DNA from: Bacteroides faecium
GTDB lineage: Bacteria > Bacteroidota > Bacteroidia > Bacteroidales > Bacteroidaceae
NCBI RefSeq assembly: GCF_012113595.1
Contig: NZ_CP050831.1
Location: 3,410,001-3,474,000 of the forward strand
DNA length: 64,000 nucleotides
Direction of reading: 5' to 3'
The translations under genes and the position numbers were made by a program. The notes beneath the pieces are model-generated. The model searched no databases. It was not told the origin of the DNA and saw only the letters and a list, made by a program, of their open reading frames with translations. Each line of letters begins with the position of its first letter. The first letter of the stretch is position 1. This document shows, in pieces, positions 7,971 to 17,124 of the stretch.

Positions 7971-8463
7971 CCGCTCTATATTACTTGCTTATTATAGACT
8001 TTCTTTTTATCTCATATTGTCTGTTGTTATAGCTATTTCATTTGTGGCAACATATTATAAGACAACAGCAGCCGAGCTTTCTCAAATCCATGCACAAGCG
8101 AAAATATATGAGAAAACATACTTGGAACAAGTAGAATTGATTAATGAGGTCGATTCCATTATCAATTATATCATTCTGCCGGATAAGAATCATTATGTCA
8201 ATGAAGTCGTATTACGAAATGTAATAATGAAGAGGAGAACGGGAGCGATGAAACACATTGATCGGACAGAAGGAGAAGATTTCATCCTTACAAAAAAAAT
8301 ATTGAATGATATGGACATTTTTATAGAATTGAAAGACTCCATACGCTCGTTGAAAAGACAAGAAGATGTTCTTAAAAACAACATAATAAGATGTATAAGC
8401 AAGAAAAATGAAAAAGCATTGAAAATCTCGGTCAAGTCGGGAGCTTCGGTAAATAACGAATAA
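7954..8463 (+). CDS. tssQ: T6SS membrane-complex protein, TssQ/TssO type (probably TssQ)
   Basis: A 169-residue protein with one N-terminal membrane segment (about residues 17-34) and a periplasmic helical region of charged, coiled-coil character. It lies between tssN and tssP. The known Bacteroidota membrane complex is TssN, TssQ, TssO, TssP and TssR, so the two single-pass proteins here (this and the next) should be TssQ and TssO. The assignment of which is which follows that name order only. The start lies inside the last immunity gene. Five truncated copies of its first 29 codons occur upstream in the immunity array. Confidence 0.55.
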   Translation: MKALNNRSILLAYYRLSFYLILSVVIAISFVATYYKTTAAELSQIHAQAKIYEKTYLEQVELINEVDSIINYIILPDKNHYVNEVVLRNVIMKRRTGAMKHIDRTEGEDFILTKKILNDMDIFIELKDSIRSLKRQEDVLKNNIIRCISKKNEKALKISVKSGASVNNE

Positions 8464-8478
8464 AAAAACGAATAAAAT

Positions 8479-8970
8479 ATGGAAAATAGCAGAAAAGAAA
8501 AAATAGCAGGTTTTAGCTATGTTTCGATTATCTTTCTAATTTTCTTTTTCTCTTGCGTCATAATATTGTTTTATCGGAATACAGATGTTGTGGCATCCGG
8601 ACAAAAAGAATATGATATAGCAAAGATAGAGCAAATAGGCGAATTGCGGGATGTGCAAGGACAAGCAATGATAATAATTGATTCGGTTTACAGCAGAATA
8701 AGACACTTTAATCCGGAAATACGTGCCAATTATGAGGAAACGGAAATAAACTTCCTGTTGAATGACTTGAAGAATCTATATGAATCACATACTTGGGATC
8801 CCCGTTACAAGATCTTTCTCCAGTTTGCAGACTGTTGTGAAATGTGGCTCACTGATAAGAAAGAAATTTGGAGCAAGAAAAATAATATCTCCGGCTTCAC
8901 CAGAAACTTGGAAGCTTGTGAAGCCGGGATTGCCGGACAGGAAAAGGTTGTAATCGAAAATGATAAATAA
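8479..8970 (+). CDS. tssO: T6SS membrane-complex protein, TssO/TssQ type (probably TssO)
   Basis: A 163-residue protein with a basic N terminus, one membrane segment (about residues 13-32) and a periplasmic helical domain. It resembles the preceding protein in size and topology, with no lipobox (FFFSC continues into hydrophobic residues). Its stop overlaps the tssP start by one base. In known loci TssO and TssQ are short membrane proteins of the TssNQOPR complex that anchors the sheath in place of TssJLM. Which of the two this is needs a profile comparison. Confidence 0.55.
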   Translation: MENSRKEKIAGFSYVSIIFLIFFFSCVIILFYRNTDVVASGQKEYDIAKIEQIGELRDVQGQAMIIIDSVYSRIRHFNPEIRANYEETEINFLLNDLKNLYESHTWDPRYKIFLQFADCCEMWLTDKKEIWSKKNNISGFTRNLEACEAGIAGQEKVVIENDK

Positions 8971-9866
8971 TGTTTGATATGAAAGTATTTACAGTAAAAT
9001 TGACCATTGTCGGTATATCAGTTGTCATGTGTATGGCTATAGCCGCTGTTATCCGTTTCAATTGGGAAGAAAAAACTGTGCGTGCTTCGATAACGCCTGT
9101 TGATATCCACTTGGGTGAAAGTATCACACTTAAAGATAGCACAGCCGGTGCGACAGCATGGTTATGGGAATTAGGCAATGGGGATACGTTGTCCGTGCGT
9201 TCAGCCACTTATACTTTTCCTGAAGCGGGGAAATATCAGGTAAGGCTTTTGGTTAACAATTCCATTTCCGCCAAATTCGTTGTGAATGTGCATGCGTTTC
9301 ATACTGATGGGAGAGAGGAAAAACCAGTGAAAATTATAGCTCCGGATATAGCTATTCAGGGAGAGTTCATCATATTCAAGGGAGAAGGTGAATCGAAAGA
9401 GTGGCGTTGGGAATTCGGGGAATCCGGAATCATAGATTCCAGGGACAAGAATGCCATTTATGCATATATGCAGCCCGGCACTTATGAGGTGCAGCTTTCT
9501 ACCGAAGATACCCGATATCCGGTCAGGCATACGCTGGAAGTGCTTCCCCGGTATGAGAATAATGACACGGTCGATGTTTTAGGAGCCATCGGAGAAGATA
9601 TAAGGATCAAGTTGCAGGCGGTGGCGGACGGAGAACCGTTTACCGAGAATTACCATTATGTTCTGGATAATTATTTGTGTTCTAATCCGGATGCCATGGT
9701 CATAGTGAATGGAAAGCTGCGCAATGATTTTTACTCTTATTGCCAGGGGTTGAAGATAATAGGACTGAAAACAACCGTTATTGAGCATGTTTCCGTTACT
9801 ATTGACCCTCAAGAGGAACAGTGTATCAACAAATTAAACATCACACAATATGAATCGGAAGAATAA
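8970..9866 (+). CDS. tssP: T6SS membrane-complex protein TssP with PKD-like domains
   Basis: A 298-residue protein with an N-terminal membrane anchor (about residues 9-28) and two PKD-like beta domains in the periplasm. The first is at about 38-112 (WLWELGNGDT, then YTFPEAGKYQVRLLV) and the second at about 120-195 (WRWEFGESG, then YMQPGTYEVQL). The last 90 residues are unassigned. PKD repeats and the place just before tssR identify TssP. ATG at 8970 overlaps the previous stop; a second in-frame ATG at 8979 is possible. The end overlaps tssR by 17 bp. Confidence 0.8.
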   Translation: MFDMKVFTVKLTIVGISVVMCMAIAAVIRFNWEEKTVRASITPVDIHLGESITLKDSTAGATAWLWELGNGDTLSVRSATYTFPEAGKYQVRLLVNNSISAKFVVNVHAFHTDGREEKPVKIIAPDIAIQGEFIIFKGEGESKEWRWEFGESGIIDSRDKNAIYAYMQPGTYEVQLSTEDTRYPVRHTLEVLPRYENNDTVDVLGAIGEDIRIKLQAVADGEPFTENYHYVLDNYLCSNPDAMVIVNGKLRNDFYSYCQGLKIIGLKTTVIEHVSVTIDPQEEQCINKLNITQYESEE

Positions 9867-12156
9867 CCCAATCCGGAAAATACTCAGAGTCCGGATATCA
9901 CTGCTTTTGTATACTACCATTGTCATGCTGGCTTCCTGCGCTCCGGTGAACCGTTTTACCCGTTTGAAGAAGGTTCCCGGCGAATATGCCCGAAATTATG
10001 AGATAGGCGGGATAAAGATGGAACAGAAATTCCTGGAGCATGCCACTCCCTGGATTGTATTTTCTGCTAAAGATGGGAATATGTCTCATAACTATCCCGG
10101 CGGAAGAATCAGACGTAAAGAATTCGGATTTTTAGAACCTTTCTTTGTTATAAAAGAAAAGGGCAAGCATATTGCCGTGGTGAAATATTCTCCTGATTTG
10201 GCAGAAGGTTTAAAACTGAAAGAGCGTAAAAATGCTAAATACTATGGTTGGATACGTAAATCGGACTTATTACTCCGTCAGGAATCTGAAACAGACGTAT
10301 ATACTGGATTGAAAAACAAATATATCATAACGCTTACGGATACAGCGGCAGTCAATCATTCTTCCTCCTGTTTGTCAACTGATTCCGCTTATGTTTTTGC
10401 CGATCCCGACTTGACAATCAGAAGAGGGGGGATTCCCGTTTATTCGATTGTCTATTTGCTTAAAAAATCGGAAAAGGGAAACTCCGGACTTATTTCATCA
10501 GCACCGGAGATATATGCAGACAGCGTTGCAGGACAGGTGTTGGGGTGGATTAGTACAGATTTGTTGCAGAAGAAAGGTGCCCGGCTTCATGGGAAATTAT
10601 ATCCTTCCCCGGTTGATGCCCCCTCTTTAAAATATGTTCCGGTTCTTTCTATGAAACATCAGCAGGATTCGACTGTGCTACAGGTTTGCCGGTCAATTCC
10701 GGTTATCGACAGGAGTGCAAATTTTATCCTTAATACAAAAGGGGGACGCATTACCTATCCACGCTATGAACAGTTACAAACAGACTTGAAGAAAATTAAT
10801 ATAGTTTTTGCTGTAGAAGGACAGAAGGAGATGCAGGCTGAGTTTCCCGGTATGGTGAATGTCATACAGAACCTGGTTCAAACTCTTCGGGAGAATCCGG
10901 ACGGATTTGGGTATCGTATCGGTGTCTGTACTCCTTTTCGAAAGAACGGGAATCGGTCCGAATCTCCTTTTGTGGTACAGCCATGCACGGATTATATTTC
11001 TTTTATGGATTCGTTGTCCGAGGTAGCTTTACATATAAACAACTTCAGCGTGCAGGAAGAACAAGTGTGGTCAACTTTGCATAAGAGTGTCGATATGCTT
11101 GAAAAGTATAAGAATGAGACTAATATAATAGTGTTTGTCGGGACGAAAGGGTATGGCGGAGAGTCTCCTTCGCTATCGCTGGCGAAGAAAACAGCAGGGA
11201 ACAATTGCAGGATATTGGCTTTCCAATTGTATGCAGGTGAGAAATTTACCTATGATAACTTTGTACTCCAGATGAAAAATCTCATTACCCTGTCGGCAGA
11301 CAGTATCTCCGAAAAGAAAAAAGAAATGCTGGTATCTGCTGTCCATTTGCGTGAAAAGAATAGTTGGAGACAAGGACATAAAAACATCTATAGCCTCGAT
11401 TTTCCGGATGCAAGCATGTCTCAGGGCTGGTTGTTGTTTCCTGAAAAGGAGAAGAAGATGACTTGGGATAAATTGTCATTTTCCACAGACACTTTGATAA
11501 GTCAGATAAAGCAGGATAATAGTATGTTATTGCATGAGTTGGATAAAGCCTTTATGAGTATGGGAAACTCTAAAACAATATTCAGTTCCGCTGCAGCTTC
11601 ATACTTGAACATTCGCAATGACAATTTGCCTGCAAGTCTGCTGAATTGTTTTGCATATAGTTCTCCTTTGTTATTTATACCCGGGCAATTTCGGTATTCA
11701 TCCGGAAATATGCCTGAATATTTCCTTCTGCTGAACAAAGAGGAAATGGATAATTTGCGTTCTTTTATAGAAGGATTGTCTTCTTTTGAAGTCGATTATG
11801 TGGAAGAAGCCTCTTTTTATCTTCCTACCGGAAAAATCCGTAAACAATTGTGCAGATATCTTTTTAGGAAAGTGAATGAGAATAGATTGTGCGGGATGAG
11901 TAAGAAGCGGGTAGGAGAGATGAAACTGGCGGACATCCTGTCTGTGATAACGGGATGTCCTGCCAGTCTTTCTTTTCCGGTAAATCCTACATTGGAAGAA
12001 TTGAAAAAGAAATGGGTTGTTACAGATGAACTTTTAGATGCCATGCTACAATATATAGCATCCAAAAAGCGACTTTTGGACACCGGATATAAGAAAGAGA
12101 GTTTTATATCCAACGGACAGTCTTATTATTGGCTCCGGTGTGATATGTTGCCTTGA
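9850..12156 (+). CDS. tssR: T6SS outer-membrane lipoprotein TssR
   Basis: A 768-residue protein with a lipoprotein signal (lipobox LASC, Cys at about residue 30). An SH3-like region follows (about 165-260, with a GWISTDLL motif), then a segment resembling a von Willebrand A fold (KINIVFAVEG, about 315 onward), and a long C-terminal part with no recognised domain. Size, lipobox and position after tssP match TssR, the periplasmic/outer-membrane part of the Bacteroidota T6SS complex. It ends 27 bp from the convergent tssD gene. Confidence 0.8.
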   Translation: MNRKNNPIRKILRVRISLLLYTTIVMLASCAPVNRFTRLKKVPGEYARNYEIGGIKMEQKFLEHATPWIVFSAKDGNMSHNYPGGRIRRKEFGFLEPFFVIKEKGKHIAVVKYSPDLAEGLKLKERKNAKYYGWIRKSDLLLRQESETDVYTGLKNKYIITLTDTAAVNHSSSCLSTDSAYVFADPDLTIRRGGIPVYSIVYLLKKSEKGNSGLISSAPEIYADSVAGQVLGWISTDLLQKKGARLHGKLYPSPVDAPSLKYVPVLSMKHQQDSTVLQVCRSIPVIDRSANFILNTKGGRITYPRYEQLQTDLKKINIVFAVEGQKEMQAEFPGMVNVIQNLVQTLRENPDGFGYRIGVCTPFRKNGNRSESPFVVQPCTDYISFMDSLSEVALHINNFSVQEEQVWSTLHKSVDMLEKYKNETNIIVFVGTKGYGGESPSLSLAKKTAGNNCRILAFQLYAGEKFTYDNFVLQMKNLITLSADSISEKKKEMLVSAVHLREKNSWRQGHKNIYSLDFPDASMSQGWLLFPEKEKKMTWDKLSFSTDTLISQIKQDNSMLLHELDKAFMSMGNSKTIFSSAAASYLNIRNDNLPASLLNCFAYSSPLLFIPGQFRYSSGNMPEYFLLLNKEEMDNLRSFIEGLSSFEVDYVEEASFYLPTGKIRKQLCRYLFRKVNENRLCGMSKKRVGEMKLADILSVITGCPASLSFPVNPTLEELKKKWVVTDELLDAMLQYIASKKRLLDTGYKKESFISNGQSYYWLRCDMLP

Positions 12157-12183
12157 AATCCATCATATAACTGTGACACCCGT

Positions 12184-12576
12184 TTAGTCTTCCGGCCAGT
12201 CCTCTTCATAATGTGCATTTCCTACACTGATTTTCTGTGCGCTGATGACAAACCGGGTAGTCATAGGATGAACGCCTATACTGTTCAAGGCTTCCTCAAA
12301 GTCAGTGATATAACCGTTGTCCCATTTCAATTCCTTCATTTTTGCATCTTCGTCACCTTTCTTGAAGGTGATAGTGCCGGAGTGGGGCTTAAACTGGTTG
12401 GTCATATTCTCTAAAATAATAGAATCGGGAGTAGATTCTATATGTATATAAATTTTGCCCCCGTAGATAGGAGATGCAGGTCTCCCTTTCGAGTCTACGT
12501 CCCTGGTGAATTTATAACTGCAATCCAACACGTCCCATGTTTTACCTTTGAAATTTAATTGTCCTTTAAATGCCAT
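12184..12576 (-). CDS. tssD: T6SS tube protein TssD (Hcp)
   Basis: A 130-residue protein with the usual Bacteroidota TssD pattern: MAFKGQLNFKGKTWDVLDCSY opening strands, GRPASPIYGGKIYIHIEST, and a C-terminal ISAQKISVGN...EEDW. Hexamers of this protein form the inner tube that is expelled by sheath contraction. It stands alone on the minus strand between the plus-strand tss genes and tssG. A weak -7-like box (TAACATTG on the minus strand, 12655-12662) is the only promoter sign upstream. High expression is usual for this gene, so its own promoter is likely. Confidence 0.9.
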   Translation of the reverse strand: MAFKGQLNFKGKTWDVLDCSYKFTRDVDSKGRPASPIYGGKIYIHIESTPDSIILENMTNQFKPHSGTITFKKGDEDAKMKELKWDNGYITDFEEALNSIGVHPMTTRFVISAQKISVGNAHYEEDWPED

Positions 12577-12725
12577 AATTTTTCATTTTTTAGTTAATAA
12601 GAATTTTAGTTTGATATTCTATTTCTTCAAAAAGAAGAAACGTTAATTCTGTTGCAATGTTAGTGAAAAAGAAGCATATATAATTTATCTATTTTATTAA
12701 ATATATTATACATATTCAAGAGATG

Positions 12726-13679
12726 TCACAAATGTGCATTGATATCCAGAAAAGCATCTGTTTTTTCATTTTCGTTTATTTTGAATATGTCTTCCGAAGG
12801 TAACATATTTAATTGTTTTTCTATCATAATATCAGCTTCGAATAGCATTTTGGTAATCTCATCCAACAATTTTACGCATTTCCCACCCGGCAGAAATTCT
12901 TTTATCCTTTCAGAAGGAATATTGTTTACTTGCAATATATAATCTTTCTGATTGTTGATGTAATATTCGTTGCGGATAAAACTGAAATCCAGCCGTTCCC
13001 TTTCCGCAGACGGCAGTTGTGGAGAGGTTTGCCTTACTTTAACGGGGAGCAGTTTGACCGGTAATTTAAGAATGGAAGTCAAAGCCTGTTCTATTTCTTC
13101 ATTATTTCCACGTATGTGATGTATACGGAGTAAGATATGAATAAATAGCCATCCTTCATCGGCTTCCAATAGTTCTATGATTGGCCATTGTCCGGCGAAT
13201 AAATCAATAAAATTCCTGTACCGGCTGCTTTTATCGAGTTGATGTTCCCATAAGTGCATTTGTATTCTTATGGCATCTATCTCATTTTCAAAAAGAGAGA
13301 ATACGCGGCGTATTTCCTCTTCTTCTATCCTTACGCTGTTAATTTCCTGTTTAATCTGCTTTATGTTGGCAGGGGTATTTAAGGAATGAGGGTTATCGAA
13401 AAAAAGATTTTCCGGTAATATGTCGACTAGCCCTTCTCTGTTGACTTTGATTTCGATATACTCTTCTTCCAGTCTGTTCAAGGTATATTTTTTCTCAATT
13501 GATTCAATTTCCTTTGCAATTTTCGCACGATTGCTTCCTGTTCGTACTATACGTATGCCGGTGTCGGTTGATATTCCGTTTTCAATCATCAGAGCCGCCG
13601 CAAATTCAGCCAGATAGTCGGTGGACAAGCTATTGTGATGACAAATGGCTTTTAAGTCAGAGTTATTTTTCATTTTCAA
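12726..13679 (-). CDS. tssG: T6SS baseplate protein TssG
   Basis: A 317-residue soluble protein whose start overlaps the end of tssF by 17 bp. Its opening (LAEFAAALMIENG) and the WPIIELLEADEGWLFIHILLRIHHIRG region, followed by a stretch with LPSAERERLDFSFI, fit the divergent Bacteroidota TssG. TssG joins two TssF copies in each baseplate wedge. It is the last gene of the minus-strand run. The 149 bp beyond it (12577-12725) hold only the tssD upstream region. Confidence 0.8.
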   Translation of the reverse strand: MKMKNNSDLKAICHHNSLSTDYLAEFAAALMIENGISTDTGIRIVRTGSNRAKIAKEIESIEKKYTLNRLEEEYIEIKVNREGLVDILPENLFFDNPHSLNTPANIKQIKQEINSVRIEEEEIRRVFSLFENEIDAIRIQMHLWEHQLDKSSRYRNFIDLFAGQWPIIELLEADEGWLFIHILLRIHHIRGNNEEIEQALTSILKLPVKLLPVKVRQTSPQLPSAERERLDFSFIRNEYYINNQKDYILQVNNIPSERIKEFLPGGKCVKLLDEITKMLFEADIMIEKQLNMLPSEDIFKINENEKTDAFLDINAHL

Positions 13680-15477
13680 TCTCCTGTTTATCTGTCAGAA
13701 AAATACGGTAATGGAAACTCGATGGAGAACGTGATACCAGTTTATTCCTCAAGTCTTCCAATATGGAAGAATCTACGTCTCCCTGTATTTTCAGATAAAT
13801 ATCGATACTTCTTATTAATCCTTCTTGTGGAAATTCACTTTTTACAAATCCTTTTTTTACATCTATAGATATAAGTATGCCATCCAGTTCTTTCCGGCAA
13901 TAATCAATAATATCATATTCGGTGAAGATCCGGTCTCTGCTTGTCAGCAAATACTTGTATGCTGTAAGGCTTTCTCTTGATTTTTGTATATTTTTTCCTC
14001 CTCTTGTTGTTGTGAGGAACATTGCATTATTGTCAATAAATGCCGATTCGGCCAGAAGGTTCAGAGGAGTGCCTGATAAGATGTTATTGGCGGCTTCGCA
14101 CAAAGTAGTCCAATAGGAAACATATAGAATGTCTGTGTTTTTAAGTGCGTCTACTATCAGATACGAATGAGGGGCTACCGTAGCGTCTATCTTCGAGAAA
14201 ATTTTGTTTATGGATTCAAATATCTCATGTATTTGGGACATTTGTGTGACGAGCATGTTTTTATTGGCGGTGGGTAGCAGAGCGCTGTGATCATAAATCA
14301 AGTTCATCTGGCGATATAATGAATCTTTCAGCTCGCTGGAATTCAGTCGTTCGCATCCACCGTGTTTTATTGTATATACACCTTCTTCCCGGTTTTCTTC
14401 CGTCACTCGGGGTATGCTTCGGTACACTCTGTTCAAAGAGTCCGATACTTCTGATACAGAGAGAAAATGATGGCCGGGTTTCAACTCCAAGGGGATGATT
14501 GTTGCCGGGTTTCCGGTCTCGGCAGTCAACGTGTTCAAATATTTATTTTCCACAACCACAGCGTTGATATAAATTTCCATACCTTCGATTGCGTCCGTGT
14601 CGAACTGTAGCGGGAGTTCCATTTTGAACCAGTACAGCTTTTGTTTCTGTTCCCGGCAAAGCTCTTCAGGATAAACATCTTCCAGTTCGGCAGGCAAATA
14701 GCGGCGTTCGACTTCATCAAGCGAACGATTCCAGCCGACAGAATAGAATTGATTGGCATAACATGCCAGTATGTCTTTTCTGATTGTGATATCCGTATCA
14801 TAGATCTCAAATATATCGTGTGTACCGATATTGTAAAGCAAGTCAGGTTTACAAATAAGTGGGACCCCTTCGATACTCCATTTGGCATAACTCAGAAGTG
14901 AGTATAATTTCTGCCGGTCTTTTCGTGCCGGAAGATTAAAAAAGAAAGTGAGCGTATCCATATTATCCAGGTTCGACGCTAAATCAACCCCTATCCACAA
15001 AATCCGGATTATAGGTTCAGTCTTCGGGAGATAGCTGTGGGCAATATGATTTTTTGTCATATTCTCATCAATTTCGTAGATATTTCCCAAGTGTAAAATC
15101 CGGCGGACATCTCCGGCATGGATAGTAGTATCCTTAACAGGATAAAAGGTGACAGCATTGCTTTTTCTTTCGTGGGTTGACTCGCAAAACACGCCTGTTT
15201 CTGTTGTAATCATATGCCTGCTTCTTTGCGAACGCATATGTACGATGCCGTGGGCCGGCATATGACAGATTGATAAGTCCGGAATCAGTATCCGGGCTAT
15301 TTTATCCAACATTCTGCGATTACCTTCTTCAATCTCTTGGGAGATGGAAAATAATTCGGATGCCAATCCTTCCAGCAAGAGTTTAATCAAGGGGTCAAGA
15401 TTTTCTATTTTCTTGATTCCCAGATAACTCATTGCATGTTTATACATGCGGTTGATAATATTTTCTTTCGAGTTCAT
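13663..15477 (-). CDS. tssF: T6SS baseplate protein TssF
   Basis: A 604-residue protein, the normal length for TssF. The N-terminal region has the family signature: LDPLIKLLLEGLASELFSISQEI, then a run ending LIPD, then the CHMPAHGIVHM patch. TssF is the main baseplate wedge protein and acts in the cytoplasm. Its ATG follows the stop of the metallopeptidase gene with no gap (TGA-ATG), and its end overlaps tssG, so the three genes are surely one transcript. Confidence 0.9.
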   Translation of the reverse strand: MNSKENIINRMYKHAMSYLGIKKIENLDPLIKLLLEGLASELFSISQEIEEGNRRMLDKIARILIPDLSICHMPAHGIVHMRSQRSRHMITTETGVFCESTHERKSNAVTFYPVKDTTIHAGDVRRILHLGNIYEIDENMTKNHIAHSYLPKTEPIIRILWIGVDLASNLDNMDTLTFFFNLPARKDRQKLYSLLSYAKWSIEGVPLICKPDLLYNIGTHDIFEIYDTDITIRKDILACYANQFYSVGWNRSLDEVERRYLPAELEDVYPEELCREQKQKLYWFKMELPLQFDTDAIEGMEIYINAVVVENKYLNTLTAETGNPATIIPLELKPGHHFLSVSEVSDSLNRVYRSIPRVTEENREEGVYTIKHGGCERLNSSELKDSLYRQMNLIYDHSALLPTANKNMLVTQMSQIHEIFESINKIFSKIDATVAPHSYLIVDALKNTDILYVSYWTTLCEAANNILSGTPLNLLAESAFIDNNAMFLTTTRGGKNIQKSRESLTAYKYLLTSRDRIFTEYDIIDYCRKELDGILISIDVKKGFVKSEFPQEGLIRSIDIYLKIQGDVDSSILEDLRNKLVSRSPSSFHYRIFLTDKQEIENEK

Positions 15478-16221
15478 TCAGGACAATCTTATAGAAAAAT
15501 AACTTCCCGGGAACATTTCCTGCAGTACATCCCGGATAAAAGCAAAATGCCGGTGCCGTATTTCGTTTCCTACATTCATCATGCTCTCAGCATCTTCGTG
15601 CAGTGCACGGTTTTTGAATGTCAGATGCTTGAAATCATATTGGGCGAAACCATCTTCCTCGATTATGATATGTTGCGGATCAATTTCCACATATTCGTCT
15701 CCGGTGTAGAATTCCGTGCCGTTATTGCCGATTGCGTGGCCAAATTCATGAGCAACTGCGCACTGATCTCGTACTTTTGTGTAAATTATTCCGTGTCTTG
15801 CATACGCGGAATACCCTCGATTAGAATAGAGATCAAAGTCATTGAGATAAATACGTCTTCCTTCCCATTCGACTCCTGTCGAGTTGGCAGAACTGTCCGG
15901 ATTATTCTTTACTACAATAACATTCCAATGCTCCCCGCATGTCACAGTTTCTACTTTGAAATTAATATTGAATTCTTTTTTACCATAAGACCGGTTAAAG
16001 CTGTTGCCTTGGTTGGTATTCACAATTGCGTACGCTTTTTCGTTCCAGCACATATAAATCAAATCCTTGATTCCTGACCTTACAATTTTTTTAGCATTTT
16101 CAGTCCAGTCATATCCGGTCACACTTTCAAAAATGTATTTCCATCTTTGTACTACCGTGATTTCCATTGTATCTGTATCCAGAATCACATCCATCCATTT
16201 GGTTTCTCCTATTTGTCTCAT
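15478..16221 (-). CDS. HEFGH-type zinc metallopeptidase coupled to tssF
   Basis: A 247-residue protein with no signal peptide. HEFGHAIGNN begins at residue 158. It is followed by GDEY about 16 residues later and by a Met-turn-like motif ESMMNVGNEIRHRHF at about residue 212. HExxH with DEY and SxMNxG-x-x-RxxH motifs is a pattern of cytoplasmic zinc peptidases known from contractile injection system loci. The third metal ligand is not at the metzincin position. It could process a T6SS component or be an effector; the sequence does not decide. The stop abuts the tssF start, and the gene begins 14 bp after the AraC gene. Confidence 0.7.
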   Translation of the reverse strand: MRQIGETKWMDVILDTDTMEITVVQRWKYIFESVTGYDWTENAKKIVRSGIKDLIYMCWNEKAYAIVNTNQGNSFNRSYGKKEFNINFKVETVTCGEHWNVIVVKNNPDSSANSTGVEWEGRRIYLNDFDLYSNRGYSAYARHGIIYTKVRDQCAVAHEFGHAIGNNGTEFYTGDEYVEIDPQHIIIEEDGFAQYDFKHLTFKNRALHEDAESMMNVGNEIRHRHFAFIRDVLQEMFPGSYFSIRLS

Positions 16222-16235
16222 GCTATCATCGTATT

Positions 16236-17102
16236 TTATTTTTCATATTGCGCTTTGAGCTGTTTCCTTAACAATGCCGGCGGCACTCCGAATTGTTTTT
16301 TACAGAACTTGTTGAAGTGAGCCGGAGAGGAAAAACCGAACTCATCAGATATGGTGGCTATATCCGTGTTTTCCGTTATTAATCTGAATTTTATACTGCA
16401 GCTTTTCCTCTTTTGCATCCATTGATAGGCCGGCACTCCAAAATTGACAAGGAATTTATTCCGGAAATCCGATAGGTTATAACCTGTCAAACGGGCAAGT
16501 TCACTTACATTTTTAGCTTTTGGATATTGCTCCAAAACGATTTGCCTAAAGTCGATATTGTGCGTAATTAACGGATAAAAAAAATGCAATATTTCTTGTT
16601 TTGTATAACATGCACGTAACAGGATGAACAATTCCTGCTGTTTCTCTTCATGCAGGTGAGGGCAGTTAATCCCCTTTTGAAGATATCGTACCAACAACAG
16701 GACATAGTCTTTTAGCAGCTCATGTATACTTACCGCTCTTAATGTATAGCTCATCTCTTCAGTTTTTTCCGCCAATTTCTGGAATGTATATTTATCGCAC
16801 TGGTTTCTGAACCTGTCAAAAGTGAAAACTATCATTTGTGACGCTGATAACACCTTATAACTGCAATTGGAATTATTCGGAAGAAAAATCATCTCTTCCT
16901 TATGTACAAGGATGTTTTCAAATTGGTCGCAGGTGATTGACAATTGTCCGGTGATAACAAAGATTATATGATTATTTTCTTTATTAGCCTGGATAGATGT
17001 CTCTCCTTCCTTCAGTTCCCAATAGGTGAAGCCATTAATAAATTCGGGAAGATAATTTACACACGGAGTAAATTGAGGAGCGGTAAATATAGTCATGCTC
17101 AA
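16236..17102 (-). CDS. AraC-family transcriptional regulator
   Basis: A 288-residue protein with a cupin-like N-terminal sensor part (about residues 15-130) and a C-terminal double helix-turn-helix (about 195-285) with the family pattern SELARLTGYNLSDFRNKF and IATISDEFGFSSPAHFNKFCKKQFGVPP. It is a clear paralogue of the regulator at 31749-32672 (shared HEEKQQELFILLRACYT / HETMQRELFLLLCGFYT region). It lies between the fimbrillin-like genes and the tssF/tssG genes with gaps of 22 and 14 bp. It is a reasonable candidate for control of both, perhaps through the shared element at the three promoters of this cluster. Confidence 0.9.
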   Translation of the reverse strand: MSMTIFTAPQFTPCVNYLPEFINGFTYWELKEGETSIQANKENNHIIFVITGQLSITCDQFENILVHKEEMIFLPNNSNCSYKVLSASQMIVFTFDRFRNQCDKYTFQKLAEKTEEMSYTLRAVSIHELLKDYVLLLVRYLQKGINCPHLHEEKQQELFILLRACYTKQEILHFFYPLITHNIDFRQIVLEQYPKAKNVSELARLTGYNLSDFRNKFLVNFGVPAYQWMQKRKSCSIKFRLITENTDIATISDEFGFSSPAHFNKFCKKQFGVPPALLRKQLKAQYEK

Positions 17103-17124
17103 GATTCTTTAGTCAAATAATAGC

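Larger units (their letters stand above)
3530..8039 (+). repeat. Tandem amplification: three 1503-bp units, six immunity genes
   Basis: Starts of the six genes (3561, 4320, 5064, 5823, 6567, 7326) alternate at 759 and 744 bp, so A to A and B to B distances are exactly 1503 bp in every case. Each copy carries the last about 30 bp of the effector gene in front and the first about 86 bp of the tssQ-type gene behind. The junction reads GCTATTTCA/ATAATAG. The two parental sequences share only CA at this point, which suggests that the first duplication joined at microhomology. Unequal crossing-over between homologous units would then amplify the A-B pair. Bases before each start read TATACCCGAAAC ahead of A1 and B1 and TATACTAGAAAC ahead of the other four. 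Confidence 0.95.

Noticed and set aside
1..16221. T6SS as part of an integrative conjugative element
   Set aside because: No tra, mob or relaxase genes are visible, and the nearest recombinase sits beside its own inverted repeats. It cannot be excluded for sequence to the left.
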